Both the position numbers and the translations under genes were made by a program. The notes beneath the pieces are model-generated. The model was not told the DNA's origin, did not search any database, and saw only the letters and a program-made list of their open reading frames with translations. From assembly GCA_016212215.1 (NCBI GenBank), contig JACRGV010000125.1:1-64000 (forward strand): 64,000 nucleotides of DNA, read 5' to 3'. Shown piece after piece: positions 19,479-28,699 of the stretch (positions are counted from its first letter, which is position 1; each line of letters starts with the position of its first letter). Source of the DNA: Nitrospirota bacterium (GTDB lineage Bacteria; Nitrospirota; 9FT-COMBO-42-15; HDB-SIOI813).

Positions 19479-19667
19479 ATCCAAACTCATTACCGGAAAA
19501 GGTGTAAAGATGACATGATGAGGCCGTCTGTCCTTGACACAGCAGTTTAATTCAGTTATATCAATATCAGCTCTTTTTATTATAATAATCAATTCTCCAT
19601 CTGAAATTCAAAAGATAGTTCCAAATTCAAAAGTAAATCACCAAGGCAATCACAACTAAGAAATATT

Positions 19668-19862
19668 AACCCCACCCTCACCCTAACCCTCTCCCTGAGG
19701 GAGAGGGAATAAAAGTATGGCTGACGTTCTCCCTGAGGGAGAGGGAATAAAGAAAAGGCTAAGGGAGGTTGAACCACGTATATTCCTTCCCCTCCAAGGG
19801 GAAGATTAGGTACATTTTAAATTCCCTCCCCTTCAAGGGGAGGGTTAGGGTGGGGATGGGGT
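19668..19862 (+). repeat. G/C-rich palindromic element (copy 14)
   Basis: Left arm with two CTCCCTGAGGGAG hairpins, a degenerate CCTCCAAGGGGAAGATTAGG unit and the final hairpin with G-run end. The stretch 19479-19667 before it holds only A/T-rich sequence; I see no gene or clear signal there. Confidence 0.9.
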
Positions 19863-19872
19863 ACTCTCCACT

Positions 19873-19883
19873 TAAGGAGGTGA
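19873..19883 (+). promoter_or_regulatory. Near-perfect Shine-Dalgarno for parA-like gene
   Basis: AAGGAGGTGAT is complementary to the full anti-Shine-Dalgarno end of 16S rRNA. It fixes the GTG start at 19893 and predicts strong translation. Confidence 0.8.
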
Positions 19884-19892
19884 TACTTTTTC

Positions 19893-20642
19893 GTGAAAAA
19901 GATTACAGCCATCGTGAATCAAAAAGGCGGGACCGGTAAGACTACTACTGTCCTGAACCTTGGGAGCGCCATTTCAATCCTCGGGAAAAAGGTTATGCTT
20001 ATTGACCTTGATCCACATGCCGGACTAACTTATGCACTTGGAATTATTGCCCCAGAGTTCACCATATCCGATGTCTTTGCCGGTCAAAAGACACTGAAAG
20101 AGATACTAGTTGAAAAGGAGGGTATGTACGTTGCCCCTTCTTCAACAGAGCTTGCGGATATAGAGCTTTATTTGAAAGACCGGCCCGGAAGGGAAAACTA
20201 CTTATTAAAAAATCTTGCTGAATGTAGTTCCAAGTTTGATTACATCCTTATTGACTCTCCGCCATCCATATCAATCCTGATGCTCAATGCCTTAAAAGCC
20301 GCTGACGAGCTGGTTGTACCCATGCCGATGGAGGTTCTTAGTCTTGAAGGCCTGAACGGTTTTATGAAAACAGTCGGGGATTGCAGAAGCACCTTTAAAA
20401 AGGAACTGCCTATTAAAGGAATCATTGCAGTCAGATATGACAGCCGTTTGAAACTGAGTAAAGAGGTATTGGACTATATCAAAAACAACATTGATCAGAA
20501 TCTGTTTGAGACAAAGATAAGATACAATGTTCGCGTCGCAGAATCACCATCCCATGCACAAAGCGTAATTCACTATGCACCATCTTCAAACGGGGCAAAA
20601 GATTACATGGCCTTTGCAAAAGAATTTTTAAAGATGAAGTAG
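19893..20642 (+). CDS. ParA/Soj-like ATPase, chemosensory-linked
   Basis: A 249-residue P-loop ATPase of the ParA/MinD superfamily. The deviant Walker A motif KGGTGKTT spans residues 11-18, with the signature Lys11. Further motifs are LIDLDPHAGLTYALG (Walker A') and YILIDSPPSISILMLNAL (Walker B). The long N-terminal DNA-binding domain of plasmid ParA is absent, as in chromosomal Soj. No ParB gene follows; the next gene is a soluble chemoreceptor. In other bacteria, ParA-like proteins such as PpfA and ParC position chemosensory arrays, so a role in segregating the cluster 2 array is likely. A chromosomal parAB role is less likely here. Confidence 0.85.
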   Translation: MKKITAIVNQKGGTGKTTTVLNLGSAISILGKKVMLIDLDPHAGLTYALGIIAPEFTISDVFAGQKTLKEILVEKEGMYVAPSSTELADIELYLKDRPGRENYLLKNLAECSSKFDYILIDSPPSISILMLNALKAADELVVPMPMEVLSLEGLNGFMKTVGDCRSTFKKELPIKGIIAVRYDSRLKLSKEVLDYIKNNIDQNLFETKIRYNVRVAESPSHAQSVIHYAPSSNGAKDYMAFAKEFLKMK

Positions 20643-20645
20643 ATG

Positions 20646-20867
20646 AACCCCACCCTCACCCTAACCCTCTCACTGAGGGAGAGGGAATAGTAAGAGGCGT
20701 AACTCTCCCTGAGGGAGAGGAAATATTTTGAGGCGTAGCACTCCCTGTTGGGGAGGGAATAAAAGAGGGAAATATCTACATGTAAATTCCCTCCTCTACA
20801 AGGGGCGGGTCAAGTACCTCATAAATCCCCTCCCCTTCAAGGGGAGGGGTAGGGTGGGGATGGGGTT
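20646..20867 (+). repeat. G/C-rich palindromic element (copy 15)
   Basis: Left arm with one intact and several degenerate CTCCCTGAGGGAG hairpins, a degenerate CTCCTCTACAAGGGGCGGGTCAAG unit and the final hairpin with G-run end. It lies between the parA-like and receptor genes. Confidence 0.88.
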
Positions 20868-20923
20868 GATGTTGGCTATTGGGTTTACTGGTAACACTGA
20901 ACAAAATAACCAGGAGGTAAAAC

Positions 20924-23737
20924 ATGCCATTAGGAGAAAATATTTCAAAGCACAAGCTAATCAAGAGTACAGAAGGCGGGGATGTGATGATGGAAGATGA
21001 GCCGTATTTTGTAAAGGAGCCGGAGGGCGGCAAAAGGCATGGGGGTATACCCCCTTCTCTGATGCCCATGCTGTTAAGGGCATTGAGGGCGGCAAAGAAC
21101 GGGGACTTTACAACGAGACTGCCTGAGGATGAGAGATTCGGTGAGGTAGCTGTTGTCTTTAATGAATTGATAGGGATTAATCAGGGGATTACAAATGAGA
21201 TTATGAGGATAAGCAAGGCAATCGGTGAAGAGGGTAAACTTACTGAGCGAGCATCCCTCTCAGGAATTCAAGGGGCATGGATGCTGAACATAGAATCATT
21301 TAATTCCCTTATAAACGCAATGGCACAGCCGACTACTGAGGTTGGAAGGGTAATTACCGCGGTTGCTGAAGGTGACCTTTCAAAAAAGATGCGTATGGAA
21401 ATCGAGGGTAAGCCTTTAAAAGGCGAGTTCGCACGGATTGGAACAATAGTGAATACAATGGTCGGCCAGTTGGGGTTATTTGCTTCTGAGGTAACTCGTG
21501 TTTCCAAAGAGGTCGGCACAGAAGGCAAACTCGGCGGCCAGGCAAAGGTAGAGGGGATAGCCGGTACATGGAAGGAATTAACATATAATGTCAATGCAAT
21601 GGCAAGCAGTCTGACATCTCAGGTCAGGGATATTGCAAAGGTGACAACAGCGGTTGCAAACGGCGATATGTCGCAAAAGATTACAGTTGAGGCTAAAGGC
21701 GAGATACTCCAATTAAAGGAAACAGTAAATAAAATGGTTGACCAGCTCAGTGCCTTTGCATCAGAGGTTACGCGTGTTGCAAGAGAGGTAGGCACAGACG
21801 GTAAACTTGGCGGCCAGGCTGAGGTTAAAGGTGTTGCAGGTACATGGAAGGAACTCACAGACAATGTGAATATGATGGCAAACAACCTTACCAGTCAGGT
21901 GCGAAATATTGCAGATGTAACAACAGCGGTTGCAAACGGCGATCTCTCCAAAAAGATTACAGTTGAGGTTAAGGGTGAGATGCTTGAGTTGAAGGATACG
22001 ATTAATACAATGGTTGACCAGCTCAATGCCTTTGCCTCAGAGGTTACGCGTGTTGCAAGAGAGGTAGGTGTGGATGGGAAGCTCGGCGGTCAGGCACAGG
22101 TAAAGGGTGTTGCAGGGACATGGAAGGAGCTGACAGACAATGTGAATATGATGGCAAATAACCTCACCAGCCAGGTGAGAAATATTGCGAGCGTTACAAC
22201 AGCAGTTGCTACAGGTGACCTCTCAAAGAAGATTACAGTAGAGGCCAAGGGGGAGATACTGGAACTCAAGAATACCGTCAATATAATGGTTGATCAGTTA
22301 AATGCATTTGCCTCAGAGGTTACACGTGTTGCAAGAGAGGTTGGTGCAGAAGGAAAACTTGGCGGACAGGCTGAGGTGCGCGGTGTAGGCGGTACGTGGC
22401 GTGAACTTACAGAGAACGTGAATATGATGGCATCCAACCTTACAAGCCAGGTGAGAAATATTGCAAGTGTTACAACAGCGGTTGCAAATGGTGACCTGTC
22501 TCAGAAGATTACAGTTGAGGCAAAAGGAGAGATCCGCCAGTTAAAGGATACGATTAACAGGATGGTTGACCAGCTCAATGGCTTTGCCTCAGAGGTTACG
22601 CGTGTTGCAAGGGAGGTTGGTACTGACGGTAAACTCGGTGGTCAGGCGGAGGTCAAGGGCGTGGGCGGTACATGGAAAGACCTTACGGATAATGTAAATA
22701 TGCTTGTCTCTAATCTTACCAACCAGGTCAGAAATATCGCGAGCGTTGCAACAGCAGTTGCAAATGGTGACCTCTCAAAGAAGATTACGGTTGAGGCAAG
22801 AGGCGAAATAATGGAGCTGAAGAATACTATAAATACAATGGTTGATCAGCTCAATGGCTTCGCCTCAGAAGTAACTCGTGTTGCAAGAGAGGTCGGCACT
22901 GACGGAAAACTCGGCGGACAGGCTGAGGTAAAGGGTGTTGGCGGTACGTGGAAGGAGCTTACAGAGAATGTCAACATGATGGCATCCAACCTTACCAGCC
23001 AGGTGAGAAATATCGCGGGTGTTACAACAGCGGTTGCAAATGGTGACCTGTCTCAGAAGATTGTGGTTGATGCAAGGGGTGAGATACTTGAGTTAAAGAA
23101 TACCATTAACGGCATGGTTGATAACCTGAATACGATTATAGGTGAGATCAATGATGTAATGGCCATGGTTGGTGAAGGTAACCTTACAAAGATGATTGAG
23201 GTAAAGGCACTCGGTGAATTTAATTCCATGGTTGACGGAATTAACGGTACTATGGAGAGTCTGCGCGGTATTGTAACAGAGCTAAGGGAGGCAGGTATCA
23301 ATATAGGCTCTGTTTCACAGAACATGCTCAGTGCAGGACAGGAGATGAATGCAATGGTTACACAGTTGTCGTCTTCAGTCGGTCAGATTGCCGAGGGTGC
23401 GAAGGGGCAGGCTTCGCAGATAGCCGCGGCATCCAAGGAGTCTGAAGGGGTCGGCAAGACAGCATCAAATACGCTGGGTCAGGCAGAGAGCATGAACGAG
23501 GCCGCAGAGGTTGCAAACAGGGCTGCTGCAGAGGGCGGCAAGGCAATGGGAGAGACCATCAAATATACTGACCTCATGCTTGACGGTTCAAAAGAGTCAG
23601 TTGCAAGGATTGAGTCCCTCAGTAAGAGCAGTGAGCAGATTCAGGAGATTGTAGAGGTTATCCGGGATATTGCCACCCAGACAAACATCCTTGCCATCAA
23701 TGCGGCTATTGAGGCCGTGCGTGCAGGGAAACTATGA
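20924..23737 (+). CDS. Soluble poly-HAMP chemoreceptor, truncated by in-frame TGA
   Basis: A 937-residue product with no transmembrane segment. Six near-identical 92-residue units (about residues 234-785) each carry a [19 protein letters not shown] half and an [19 protein letters not shown] half, that is, paired HAMP modules. They closely resemble the HAMP repeat array of fungal group III hybrid kinases (Nik1/Os-1). The MCP signalling domain then begins, but a TGA at 23735-23737 stops translation at [14 protein letters not shown], inside the hairpin tip that contacts CheA and CheW. The same frame stays open to 24283. A full protein would have 1119 residues. The receptor of cluster 2 is therefore a truncated gene, a readthrough case, or an assembly error. 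Confidence 0.9.
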   Translation: MPLGENISKHKLIKSTEGGDVMMEDEPYFVKEPEGGKRHGGIPPSLMPMLLRALRAAKNGDFTTRLPEDERFGEVAVVFNELIGINQGITNEIMRISKAIGEEGKLTERASLSGIQGAWMLNIESFNSLINAMAQPTTEVGRVITAVAEGDLSKKMRMEIEGKPLKGEFARIGTIVNTMVGQLGLFASEVTRVSKEVGTEGKLGGQAKVEGIAGTWKELTYNVNAMASSLTSQVRDIAKVTTAVANGDMSQKITVEAKGEILQLKETVNKMVDQLSAFASEVTRVAREVGTDGKLGGQAEVKGVAGTWKELTDNVNMMANNLTSQVRNIADVTTAVANGDLSKKITVEVKGEMLELKDTINTMVDQLNAFASEVTRVAREVGVDGKLGGQAQVKGVAGTWKELTDNVNMMANNLTSQVRNIASVTTAVATGDLSKKITVEAKGEILELKNTVNIMVDQLNAFASEVTRVAREVGAEGKLGGQAEVRGVGGTWRELTENVNMMASNLTSQVRNIASVTTAVANGDLSQKITVEAKGEIRQLKDTINRMVDQLNGFASEVTRVAREVGTDGKLGGQAEVKGVGGTWKDLTDNVNMLVSNLTNQVRNIASVATAVANGDLSKKITVEARGEIMELKNTINTMVDQLNGFASEVTRVAREVGTDGKLGGQAEVKGVGGTWKELTENVNMMASNLTSQVRNIAGVTTAVANGDLSQKIVVDARGEILELKNTINGMVDNLNTIIGEINDVMAMVGEGNLTKMIEVKALGEFNSMVDGINGTMESLRGIVTELREAGINIGSVSQNMLSAGQEMNAMVTQLSSSVGQIAEGAKGQASQIAAASKESEGVGKTASNTLGQAESMNEAAEVANRAAAEGGKAMGETIKYTDLMLDGSKESVARIESLSKSSEQIQEIVEVIRDIATQTNILAINAAIEAVRAGKL
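21623..23278 (+). repeat. 276-bp tandem repeats coding for HAMP pairs
   Basis: Six tandem units of 276 bp (starting near 21623, 21899, 22175, 22451, 22727 and 23003), each coding for one 92-residue HAMP pair; the last diverges in its second half. Blocks such as GAGGTTACGCGTGTTGCAAG recur almost unchanged, so copy number could change by recombination. Confidence 0.9.
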
Positions 23738-24283
23738 AAAGGGTTTGCTGTTGTTGCAGAAGAGGTTAAGACACTTTCTGCGGACAGCAAGGCACAGGCC
23801 AAGAAGATTTCAACGCTCGTGCAGTCGGTTCTTAAAGAGACGGATGAGACATCAACTACTATTAAGACAATGGCAGGAAACGTTGAAACAGGCAGACGCT
23901 CGATTGAGCAGACATCAAAGGCATTCGGGGATATTAACCGCTCAATTGAGATAACCTCCCAGACAGCAAAGGGGATATCTGTTGCAGCCGCAGACCAGAA
24001 AAAGAGCATTGATTCCATATCAATAAGCCTTGATAAAATAAGCGGTATAGCGGTAGACACATCAAACAGCAGTACACAATCTGCTGAAAGCGGCAAACGC
24101 CTCCTCGCAAAGACGCAGGAACTATCAACCACCGCAACCACACTCGCCGCCATGTCTGAAAAACTCCAGCAGACAGTGGGAAGATTTACCATTGAAGGAA
24201 GCGGGGGGACAACCAAGCCCATGACAGGAGGAACAAGAAGGACACAACGCTTAGGGGAGAGGCAGATGTCAGGACGGGCGTAA
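23738..24283 (+). pseudogene. C-terminal MCP signalling fragment after the TGA
   Basis: This is the in-frame continuation of the poly-HAMP receptor. Directly after the TGA it reads KGFAVVAEEVKTLSADSKAQAKKI, the conserved descending arm of the MCP hairpin, then the methylation helix region to residue 1119. The TGA falls where receptors have Gly in GKGFAVV, so a single G-to-T change (GGA to TGA) explains it. Methionine codons inside it (for example 23819) have no good ribosome site. Confidence 0.85.
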
Positions 24284-24337
24284 GGATAAGGTAAGGCTGA
24301 AGGTAGATAGACTGAAGGCTGAAGTAAGAAGCAAGAA

Positions 24338-24468
24338 AACCCCACCCTCACCCTAACCCTCTCCCTGAGGGAGAGGGGGCGCAGAAGATTCCCTCTCCTT
24401 CAAGGGATGGTTAGGCATCTTTTAAATCCCCTCCCCTTCAAGGGGAGGGGTAGGGTGGGGATGGGGTT
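24338..24468 (+). repeat. G/C-rich palindromic element (copy 16)
   Basis: Left arm with one CTCCCTGAGGGAG hairpin, a degenerate CTCTCCTTCAAGGGATGG unit and a final CTCCCCTTCAAGGGGAG hairpin with GGGGTAGGGTGGGGATGGGG. It is preceded by a GAAGTAAGAAGCAAGAAAA tract. The following 24469-24567 carries the ribosome site ACGGAGG of the next gene. Confidence 0.9.
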
Positions 24469-24567
24469 GCTGTTGCTGTTTCCAAACATGAGCATAGCAA
24501 TCAGAGGAGAAACGATTCAGCAAATCAACGATTAAACGATTAAACATTTTTTACGGAGGACCAGGCT

Positions 24568-25089
24568 ATGAATGAAGAGAACAATCTGCAGGAGGAAATT
24601 GAAAAGGACCAGTATCTTATCTTTACAATCAGGTCACAGGAATATGCTATACAGGCTATGCGGGTCAGAGAAATATCAGCCATACCGGCGGTTACCCAGG
24701 TCCCCACAGCCCCGCCTTATATAGACGGCATCCTGAACCTCCGTGGACAGCTTGCAACAGTTATTAACTTTCGTAGAAAATTCCAATTTGAACACAAGGA
24801 AAAGGATGAAGATACACGGGTAATTATTGTTGAACACGGCGGCTTCCCCATAGGCGTGTCCGTGGACAGCGTGGAAGAGGTAATAAGGATACCTGATGAG
24901 AGGATACAGACATTGCCTGAAGAGGCCACCACAGCCATGTCGAGGGAATACATAACCGGTGTAGCCATGCTTGAAAAGAGACTCATTATCATACTCAACA
25001 CAGATAAACTCTTATCAAATAGCGAGATGACAGAGGTAAAGGCGGCAAGCGGACAGAACATCCAGATGCCTGAGTTACAGGAGGCGTGA
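24568..25089 (+). CDS. cheW: CheW coupling protein (cluster 2)
   Basis: A 173-residue CheW-domain protein that links receptor and kinase. Typical segments are YLIFTIRSQEYAIQAMRVREISAIPAVTQVPTAPPYIDGILNLRGQLATVINFRRKF and MSREYITGVAMLEKRLIIILNTDKLLS. The start ATG follows ACGGAGG at good spacing. It lies between the receptor and cheB of cluster 2. Confidence 0.96.
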   Translation: MNEENNLQEEIEKDQYLIFTIRSQEYAIQAMRVREISAIPAVTQVPTAPPYIDGILNLRGQLATVINFRRKFQFEHKEKDEDTRVIIVEHGGFPIGVSVDSVEEVIRIPDERIQTLPEEATTAMSREYITGVAMLEKRLIIILNTDKLLSNSEMTEVKAASGQNIQMPELQEA

Positions 25090-25135
25090 GGTGAGAAGAA
25101 AGCGGAGGCAAGAGGTTAGAAGTAAGACGCAAGAT

Positions 25136-25242
25136 AACCCCACCCTCACCCTAACCCTCTCCCTGAGGGAGAGGGAATATAGGGGGGGACTGCTTTTTAA
25201 TTCCTTCCCCATCAAGGGGAGGGTTAGGGCGGGGATGGGTTT
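25136..25242 (+). repeat. G/C-rich palindromic element (copy 17)
   Basis: One CTCCCTGAGGGAG hairpin, a TTCCCCATCAAGGGGAGG hairpin and the end GGGTTAGGGCGGGGATGGG. It ends 6 bases before the GTG start of the cheB N-terminal part, and no other ribosome site is visible. Confidence 0.88.
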
Positions 25243-25248
25243 TTTCGG

Positions 25249-25554
25249 GTGAACGTTCTTATCATTGATGATTCACATTACATGAGCCGGGCTTTGACGC
25301 ATGTTCTTGAATCAGATAAGGAGATAAAGGTTGTTGCTGTTGCAGTGGATGGGGAGGATGCTTTACATAAGATTGAAGAGCAAAATCCTGATGTAATTCT
25401 GCTTGATATAGACATGCCCGGGAATGAGGGGCCGGATGTGCTTGCATATCTTATGGCGGCCCATCCTGTACCGGTAATTATCCTGAGCAAGGATAGCGAG
25501 GCCGATAGAAAATTAACAATCCGATACCTCAAAAACGGTGCAGTGGACTTTTAG
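25249..25554 (+). CDS. cheB: CheB receiver part, cut by a 1-nt frameshift
   Basis: A 101-residue receiver domain (Asp53 in LLDIDMPGNEGP; YLKNGAVDF near the end) that stops at TAG 25552. Reading on in the -1 frame from the T run gives LEKPPAITYYDID and then the CheB esterase domain at 25608-26276. LEKPP is the usual junction after a CheB receiver (compare VEKPPGP in the cluster 1 copy). One base is therefore missing from the T run (four Ts instead of five). The start is GTG 25249, just after a palindromic element. A sequencing error is possible. Confidence 0.85.
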   Translation: MNVLIIDDSHYMSRALTHVLESDKEIKVVAVAVDGEDALHKIEEQNPDVILLDIDMPGNEGPDVLAYLMAAHPVPVIILSKDSEADRKLTIRYLKNGAVDF

Positions 25555-25607
25555 AAAAACCGCCGGCAATTACCTATTATGATATTGATATTATAAAAAA
25601 TGAACTG

Positions 25608-26276
25608 TTGTACAAGATTAAGAGAACATCAGGAATAAACCTTCAGAAAACGGCATTCCCATCCTTTAAAAATGCAGGACTGCAACAAAGAACAAACAGC
25701 ATTACCCAAAATAAGATTGTGATTATCGGGGCCTCCACAGGCGGGCCAAAGGCAATAGAAACAATACTGTCAGGGTTACAGAGAGAGATACCTGCTTCAG
25801 TAATAATAGTTCAGCATTTGGGGAAAAAACTTATGCCGTCATTTGCAGAAAGGCTAAGCTGGATGAGTTCCTTTGATGTCTCGCTTGCAGGGGATAATGA
25901 TGTTATAGAGCCGGGAAGAATAATGGTCGCACCCGGCGGTTTTAACACAATAATCGTACAAGATGAGGATAAGACAAGGATAGCCATTGCCGGCAGGTCC
26001 AAGCATTTTGATGATTTTCCTTCAATTGATACAACAATGAAATCAGCGGCCAATGCTTATGGCAAAGAGGTCATCGGCGTCCTGTTAACTGGAATAGGTG
26101 ATGACGGTGTAAAGGGCCTGAAGGCTATAAAAGAGGCAGGCGGCAGCACAATCGTTGAGGAGCAGTCCACCTGCATGGTCTACGGCATGCCCAAAGCCGC
26201 CATTGAAGCCGGCGTAGCCGACGAAATAATCTCCCTGCCGTTTATAGCAGAGGCGATAATGAAGAAACTAATTTGA
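25608..26276 (+). CDS. cheB: CheB methylesterase part, downstream of the frameshift
   Basis: A methylesterase domain with Ser in IGASTGGPKAIE, His in VIIVQHLGKKLMPSFAERLSW and Asp in LLTGIGDDGVKGLKAI, so the catalytic triad is intact. Its true upstream frame extends back to 25551 and joins the receiver part. The TTG at 25608 is only the first formal start and has no ribosome site. If the frameshift is real, cluster 2 lacks a regulated esterase. Cluster 2 also has no CheR. Confidence 0.87.
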   Translation: MYKIKRTSGINLQKTAFPSFKNAGLQQRTNSITQNKIVIIGASTGGPKAIETILSGLQREIPASVIIVQHLGKKLMPSFAERLSWMSSFDVSLAGDNDVIEPGRIMVAPGGFNTIIVQDEDKTRIAIAGRSKHFDDFPSIDTTMKSAANAYGKEVIGVLLTGIGDDGVKGLKAIKEAGGSTIVEEQSTCMVYGMPKAAIEAGVADEIISLPFIAEAIMKKLI

Positions 26277-26277
26277 T

Positions 26278-26360
26278 ATTCCCTCCCCTTCAATGGAGGG
26301 TTAGAATACTCTACGAATCCCCTCCCCTTCAAGGGGAGGGTTAGGGTGGGGATGGGGTTT
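26278..26360 (+). repeat. Right-half palindromic element, doubled (copy 18)
   Basis: Two right-half units only: CCTCCCCTTCAATGGAGGG and CTCCCCTTCAAGGGGAG with the G-run end. The C-rich left arm is absent. It lies between cheB and cheA of cluster 2. Confidence 0.85.
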
Positions 26361-26382
26361 CTTAAATAGGAGAAAATTACCA

Positions 26383-28044
26383 ATGCCGGAAGAAACTACG
26401 GACATGGATTTTAAGATATTTTTACATGAATATCTGGATGATGCTAAGGAGGGGTTTCAGAAGGCTAATACTGCCCTGCTGGAATTTGAGAAGGATTATA
26501 GTCATAAGGAGCGGCTGGATGAGCTGATGAGGGTGTTTCATACGCTCAAGAGTTCTTCTGCAATGCTGGATTTTAAAGATATTGCTGAACTTGCTCATGC
26601 AGTGGAAAATCTGGTTGACCGCATAAAAAAAGGTGAGGTTCTTGTTTCGCAGGGTAGTCTCGATATTGTATTTGAGGGCGTTGATATATTGGAAAAGATG
26701 ATGCTTATTAAGGAGAAAGGGACAGGCGAGAATGAATCTTTACTGGGCCAACAGGTTGCTGAATTATGGAATAAGATCACGGAATCGGAAAAGGAGTCTT
26801 CAAATACCATAGCCGCCAAACAACAGGCATCAGTGCATGGAAGTGTACGCTCTATCCCGTTAATAGAAAAGATTGAGAAGGTGAAGGTAGATGTTAAGTT
26901 ACTGGATGATCTCTTTAATCTGGTTGGTGAGATAATTATAAATAAGAACCGTGTTAATAATCTCATCTCAGGCTCTGTAAATAAAGAGTTAAAGGCTACG
27001 CTTGCCGACCAGGACAGGAAGATTAATCAGCTTCGTGAGTTTGTTTCATCGGCAAGGATGGTGACTGTTGATGAGATATTGCAGAAATTTCCGAGGATGG
27101 TCAGAGACCTTGCAAGGGCACAGAACAAGGATATTGAGATGGTGATTGAGGGGAGGGAGATTGAGATAGATAAATCCGTTCTTGATTCAATAACTGAACC
27201 GCTCCTGCATCTTTTGAGGAATTCTGTTGACCATGGGATTGAGACAAGAGAGGAGAGGCAGAAGGGGAATAAAAAGATAAGGGGTACAATCAAACTCGCC
27301 TGTCGAAGGACTGAGAACAATATTGTTATTGACGTTGAAGATGACGGTAAGGGGATTGATATAGATAATATAAGGGATATTGCCCTGACGAGGGGCATTA
27401 TACAAAAAGATGATCTGGAGGTGCTTGAGGATAAGGATATTATTAACATACTTTTCAAACCCGGATTCAGTACGTCAGCAGAGATAACAGGTCTGTCCGG
27501 CAGAGGGGTCGGGCTTAATGTAGTAAAGACTGTGGCAAGAGAACTTGGCGGGATTGTTGAGGTTGCTACTGAGAAGGAAAAGGGTACAAGATTTTCATTA
27601 ACACTGCCTGTAACAACAACGGTTGTTCGCACCCTTATCATCGGTGTTGACGGACACTCCTATGCTATCCCTGCGAGTATTGTGCTTGAGATTTTGAAGG
27701 TTGATTCTACAAGTATAAAAGATGTGGGAGATGGGCGTGTATTCATGAGGGGTGAAGAGGTCCTTCCGTATGTGTGGCTCGGTAAGGTACTCGGTCTTTC
27801 GGATTTCAAAGAAGGGGAGCTGACTATTGTGCTTATTCAGCGGGGCGACAGTTTTACAGGCCTCGGCGTTGATATTGTAATTGACCAGATGGACAGTATT
27901 GTCAAGCCGCTTGACCGGCTGGCCAGGGATTTCAGGGGATTTTCCGGCGGGATCGTACTTGGAGACGGCAGTGTAGTTCTGCTGTTGGATATACCAACCC
28001 TGTTGAACTTTAAGACAGTTCAGAAAGAGAGGTTTGTGATATGA
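26383..28044 (+). CDS. cheA: CheA histidine kinase (cluster 2)
   Basis: A 553-residue chemotaxis kinase without a receiver. The HPt domain has His53 in LMRVFHTLKSSSAML, followed by a dimerisation helix pair (LDDLFNLVGEIIINKNRVNNL). The ATPase carries N box LLHLLRNSVDHGIE and G boxes DVEDDGKGIDI and GLSGRGVGLNVVKT, and the C-terminal CheW-like domain begins near residue 410. No P2 CheY-docking domain is evident. The ribosome site is TAGGAG before ATG. Its stop overlaps the CheC start by 4 bases (ATGA), so the two are coupled. Confidence 0.96.
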   Translation: MPEETTDMDFKIFLHEYLDDAKEGFQKANTALLEFEKDYSHKERLDELMRVFHTLKSSSAMLDFKDIAELAHAVENLVDRIKKGEVLVSQGSLDIVFEGVDILEKMMLIKEKGTGENESLLGQQVAELWNKITESEKESSNTIAAKQQASVHGSVRSIPLIEKIEKVKVDVKLLDDLFNLVGEIIINKNRVNNLISGSVNKELKATLADQDRKINQLREFVSSARMVTVDEILQKFPRMVRDLARAQNKDIEMVIEGREIEIDKSVLDSITEPLLHLLRNSVDHGIETREERQKGNKKIRGTIKLACRRTENNIVIDVEDDGKGIDIDNIRDIALTRGIIQKDDLEVLEDKDIINILFKPGFSTSAEITGLSGRGVGLNVVKTVARELGGIVEVATEKEKGTRFSLTLPVTTTVVRTLIIGVDGHSYAIPASIVLEILKVDSTSIKDVGDGRVFMRGEEVLPYVWLGKVLGLSDFKEGELTIVLIQRGDSFTGLGVDIVIDQMDSIVKPLDRLARDFRGFSGGIVLGDGSVVLLLDIPTLLNFKTVQKERFVI

Positions 28045-28661
28045 GTGTGAAAACTGTGACAAAAGAAAGGATTGAGTTTATGGAAGATAGACTAAGCATT
28101 GCCGCTGATAAGGCCGCACATGCCCTGAGCCAGATGCTGAAATGCAGGGTTGATGTGAATATGTCTTCCTTACATATAACTGACCTGCCGGGCCTGCCGG
28201 GTATTGTGGAAGATCCCAAAACCCAGGTTGTGGGTGTCAGGATGAATATGTTCGGAGACCTCAAGGGTGAGGTCTTTTTTCTTATCTATGAGAAAGATAA
28301 GGACTCACTGATGCAGCAGATTAATGATGCAACCTTTGGAGAGGGCGCTGGTGTTGGATTAGATATATCCATTCTGGAAGAGGTTGGTAACATAGTGGCA
28401 GGGGTTTACCTTACAACCATATACGAAATAGCCAGGCTGAATGTTTATCACTCTATCCCATCGGTTGCAATGGATATGTTCTCATCACTTATAGATGAAT
28501 CCATTGCTGAGGAGAGTATGGCAAGCCCGCAAATAGTGATGATTGAGAACCTGTTTACAGTTACAAAGGAGAGTATAAAAACATTTTTACTCCTCCTTAT
28601 CCCGTCATCAAATTATGTGAATGTGTTTCTGGATGCCGTTGAACGTGCGGAGAATCGGTAG
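28041..28661 (+). CDS. cheC: CheC-type CheY-P phosphatase
   Basis: A 206-residue CheC/CheX-family protein. Residues SILEEVGN, then 22 residues, then P fit the phosphatase signature [D/S]xxxExxN-x22-P exactly. Only this one site is recognised; the second site present in many CheC proteins is not visible, so it may act like a one-site form. It would remove phosphate from a CheY-type receiver, yet no stand-alone CheY lies in the window, so the target is encoded elsewhere or is a receiver of cluster 1. It is translationally coupled to cheA. Confidence 0.88.
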   Translation: MSVKTVTKERIEFMEDRLSIAADKAAHALSQMLKCRVDVNMSSLHITDLPGLPGIVEDPKTQVVGVRMNMFGDLKGEVFFLIYEKDKDSLMQQINDATFGEGAGVGLDISILEEVGNIVAGVYLTTIYEIARLNVYHSIPSVAMDMFSSLIDESIAEESMASPQIVMIENLFTVTKESIKTFLLLLIPSSNYVNVFLDAVERAENR

Positions 28662-28699
28662 GTGAAAGACGAACGGGAAGATAAAAGACATCGCCATTG

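Noticed and set aside
23735-23737. Recoded TGA (selenocysteine or glycine code) in the poly-HAMP receptor
   Set aside because: TGA ends other clear genes (for example 10305-10307 and 33944-33946), no selenocysteine hairpin is evident, and the site is a conserved Gly in a non-redox protein.
25545-25560. Programmed -1 frameshift in cheB
   Set aside because: The T run does not form a standard slippery heptamer in the required phase and no strong downstream structure is seen; a 1-nt deletion is simpler.
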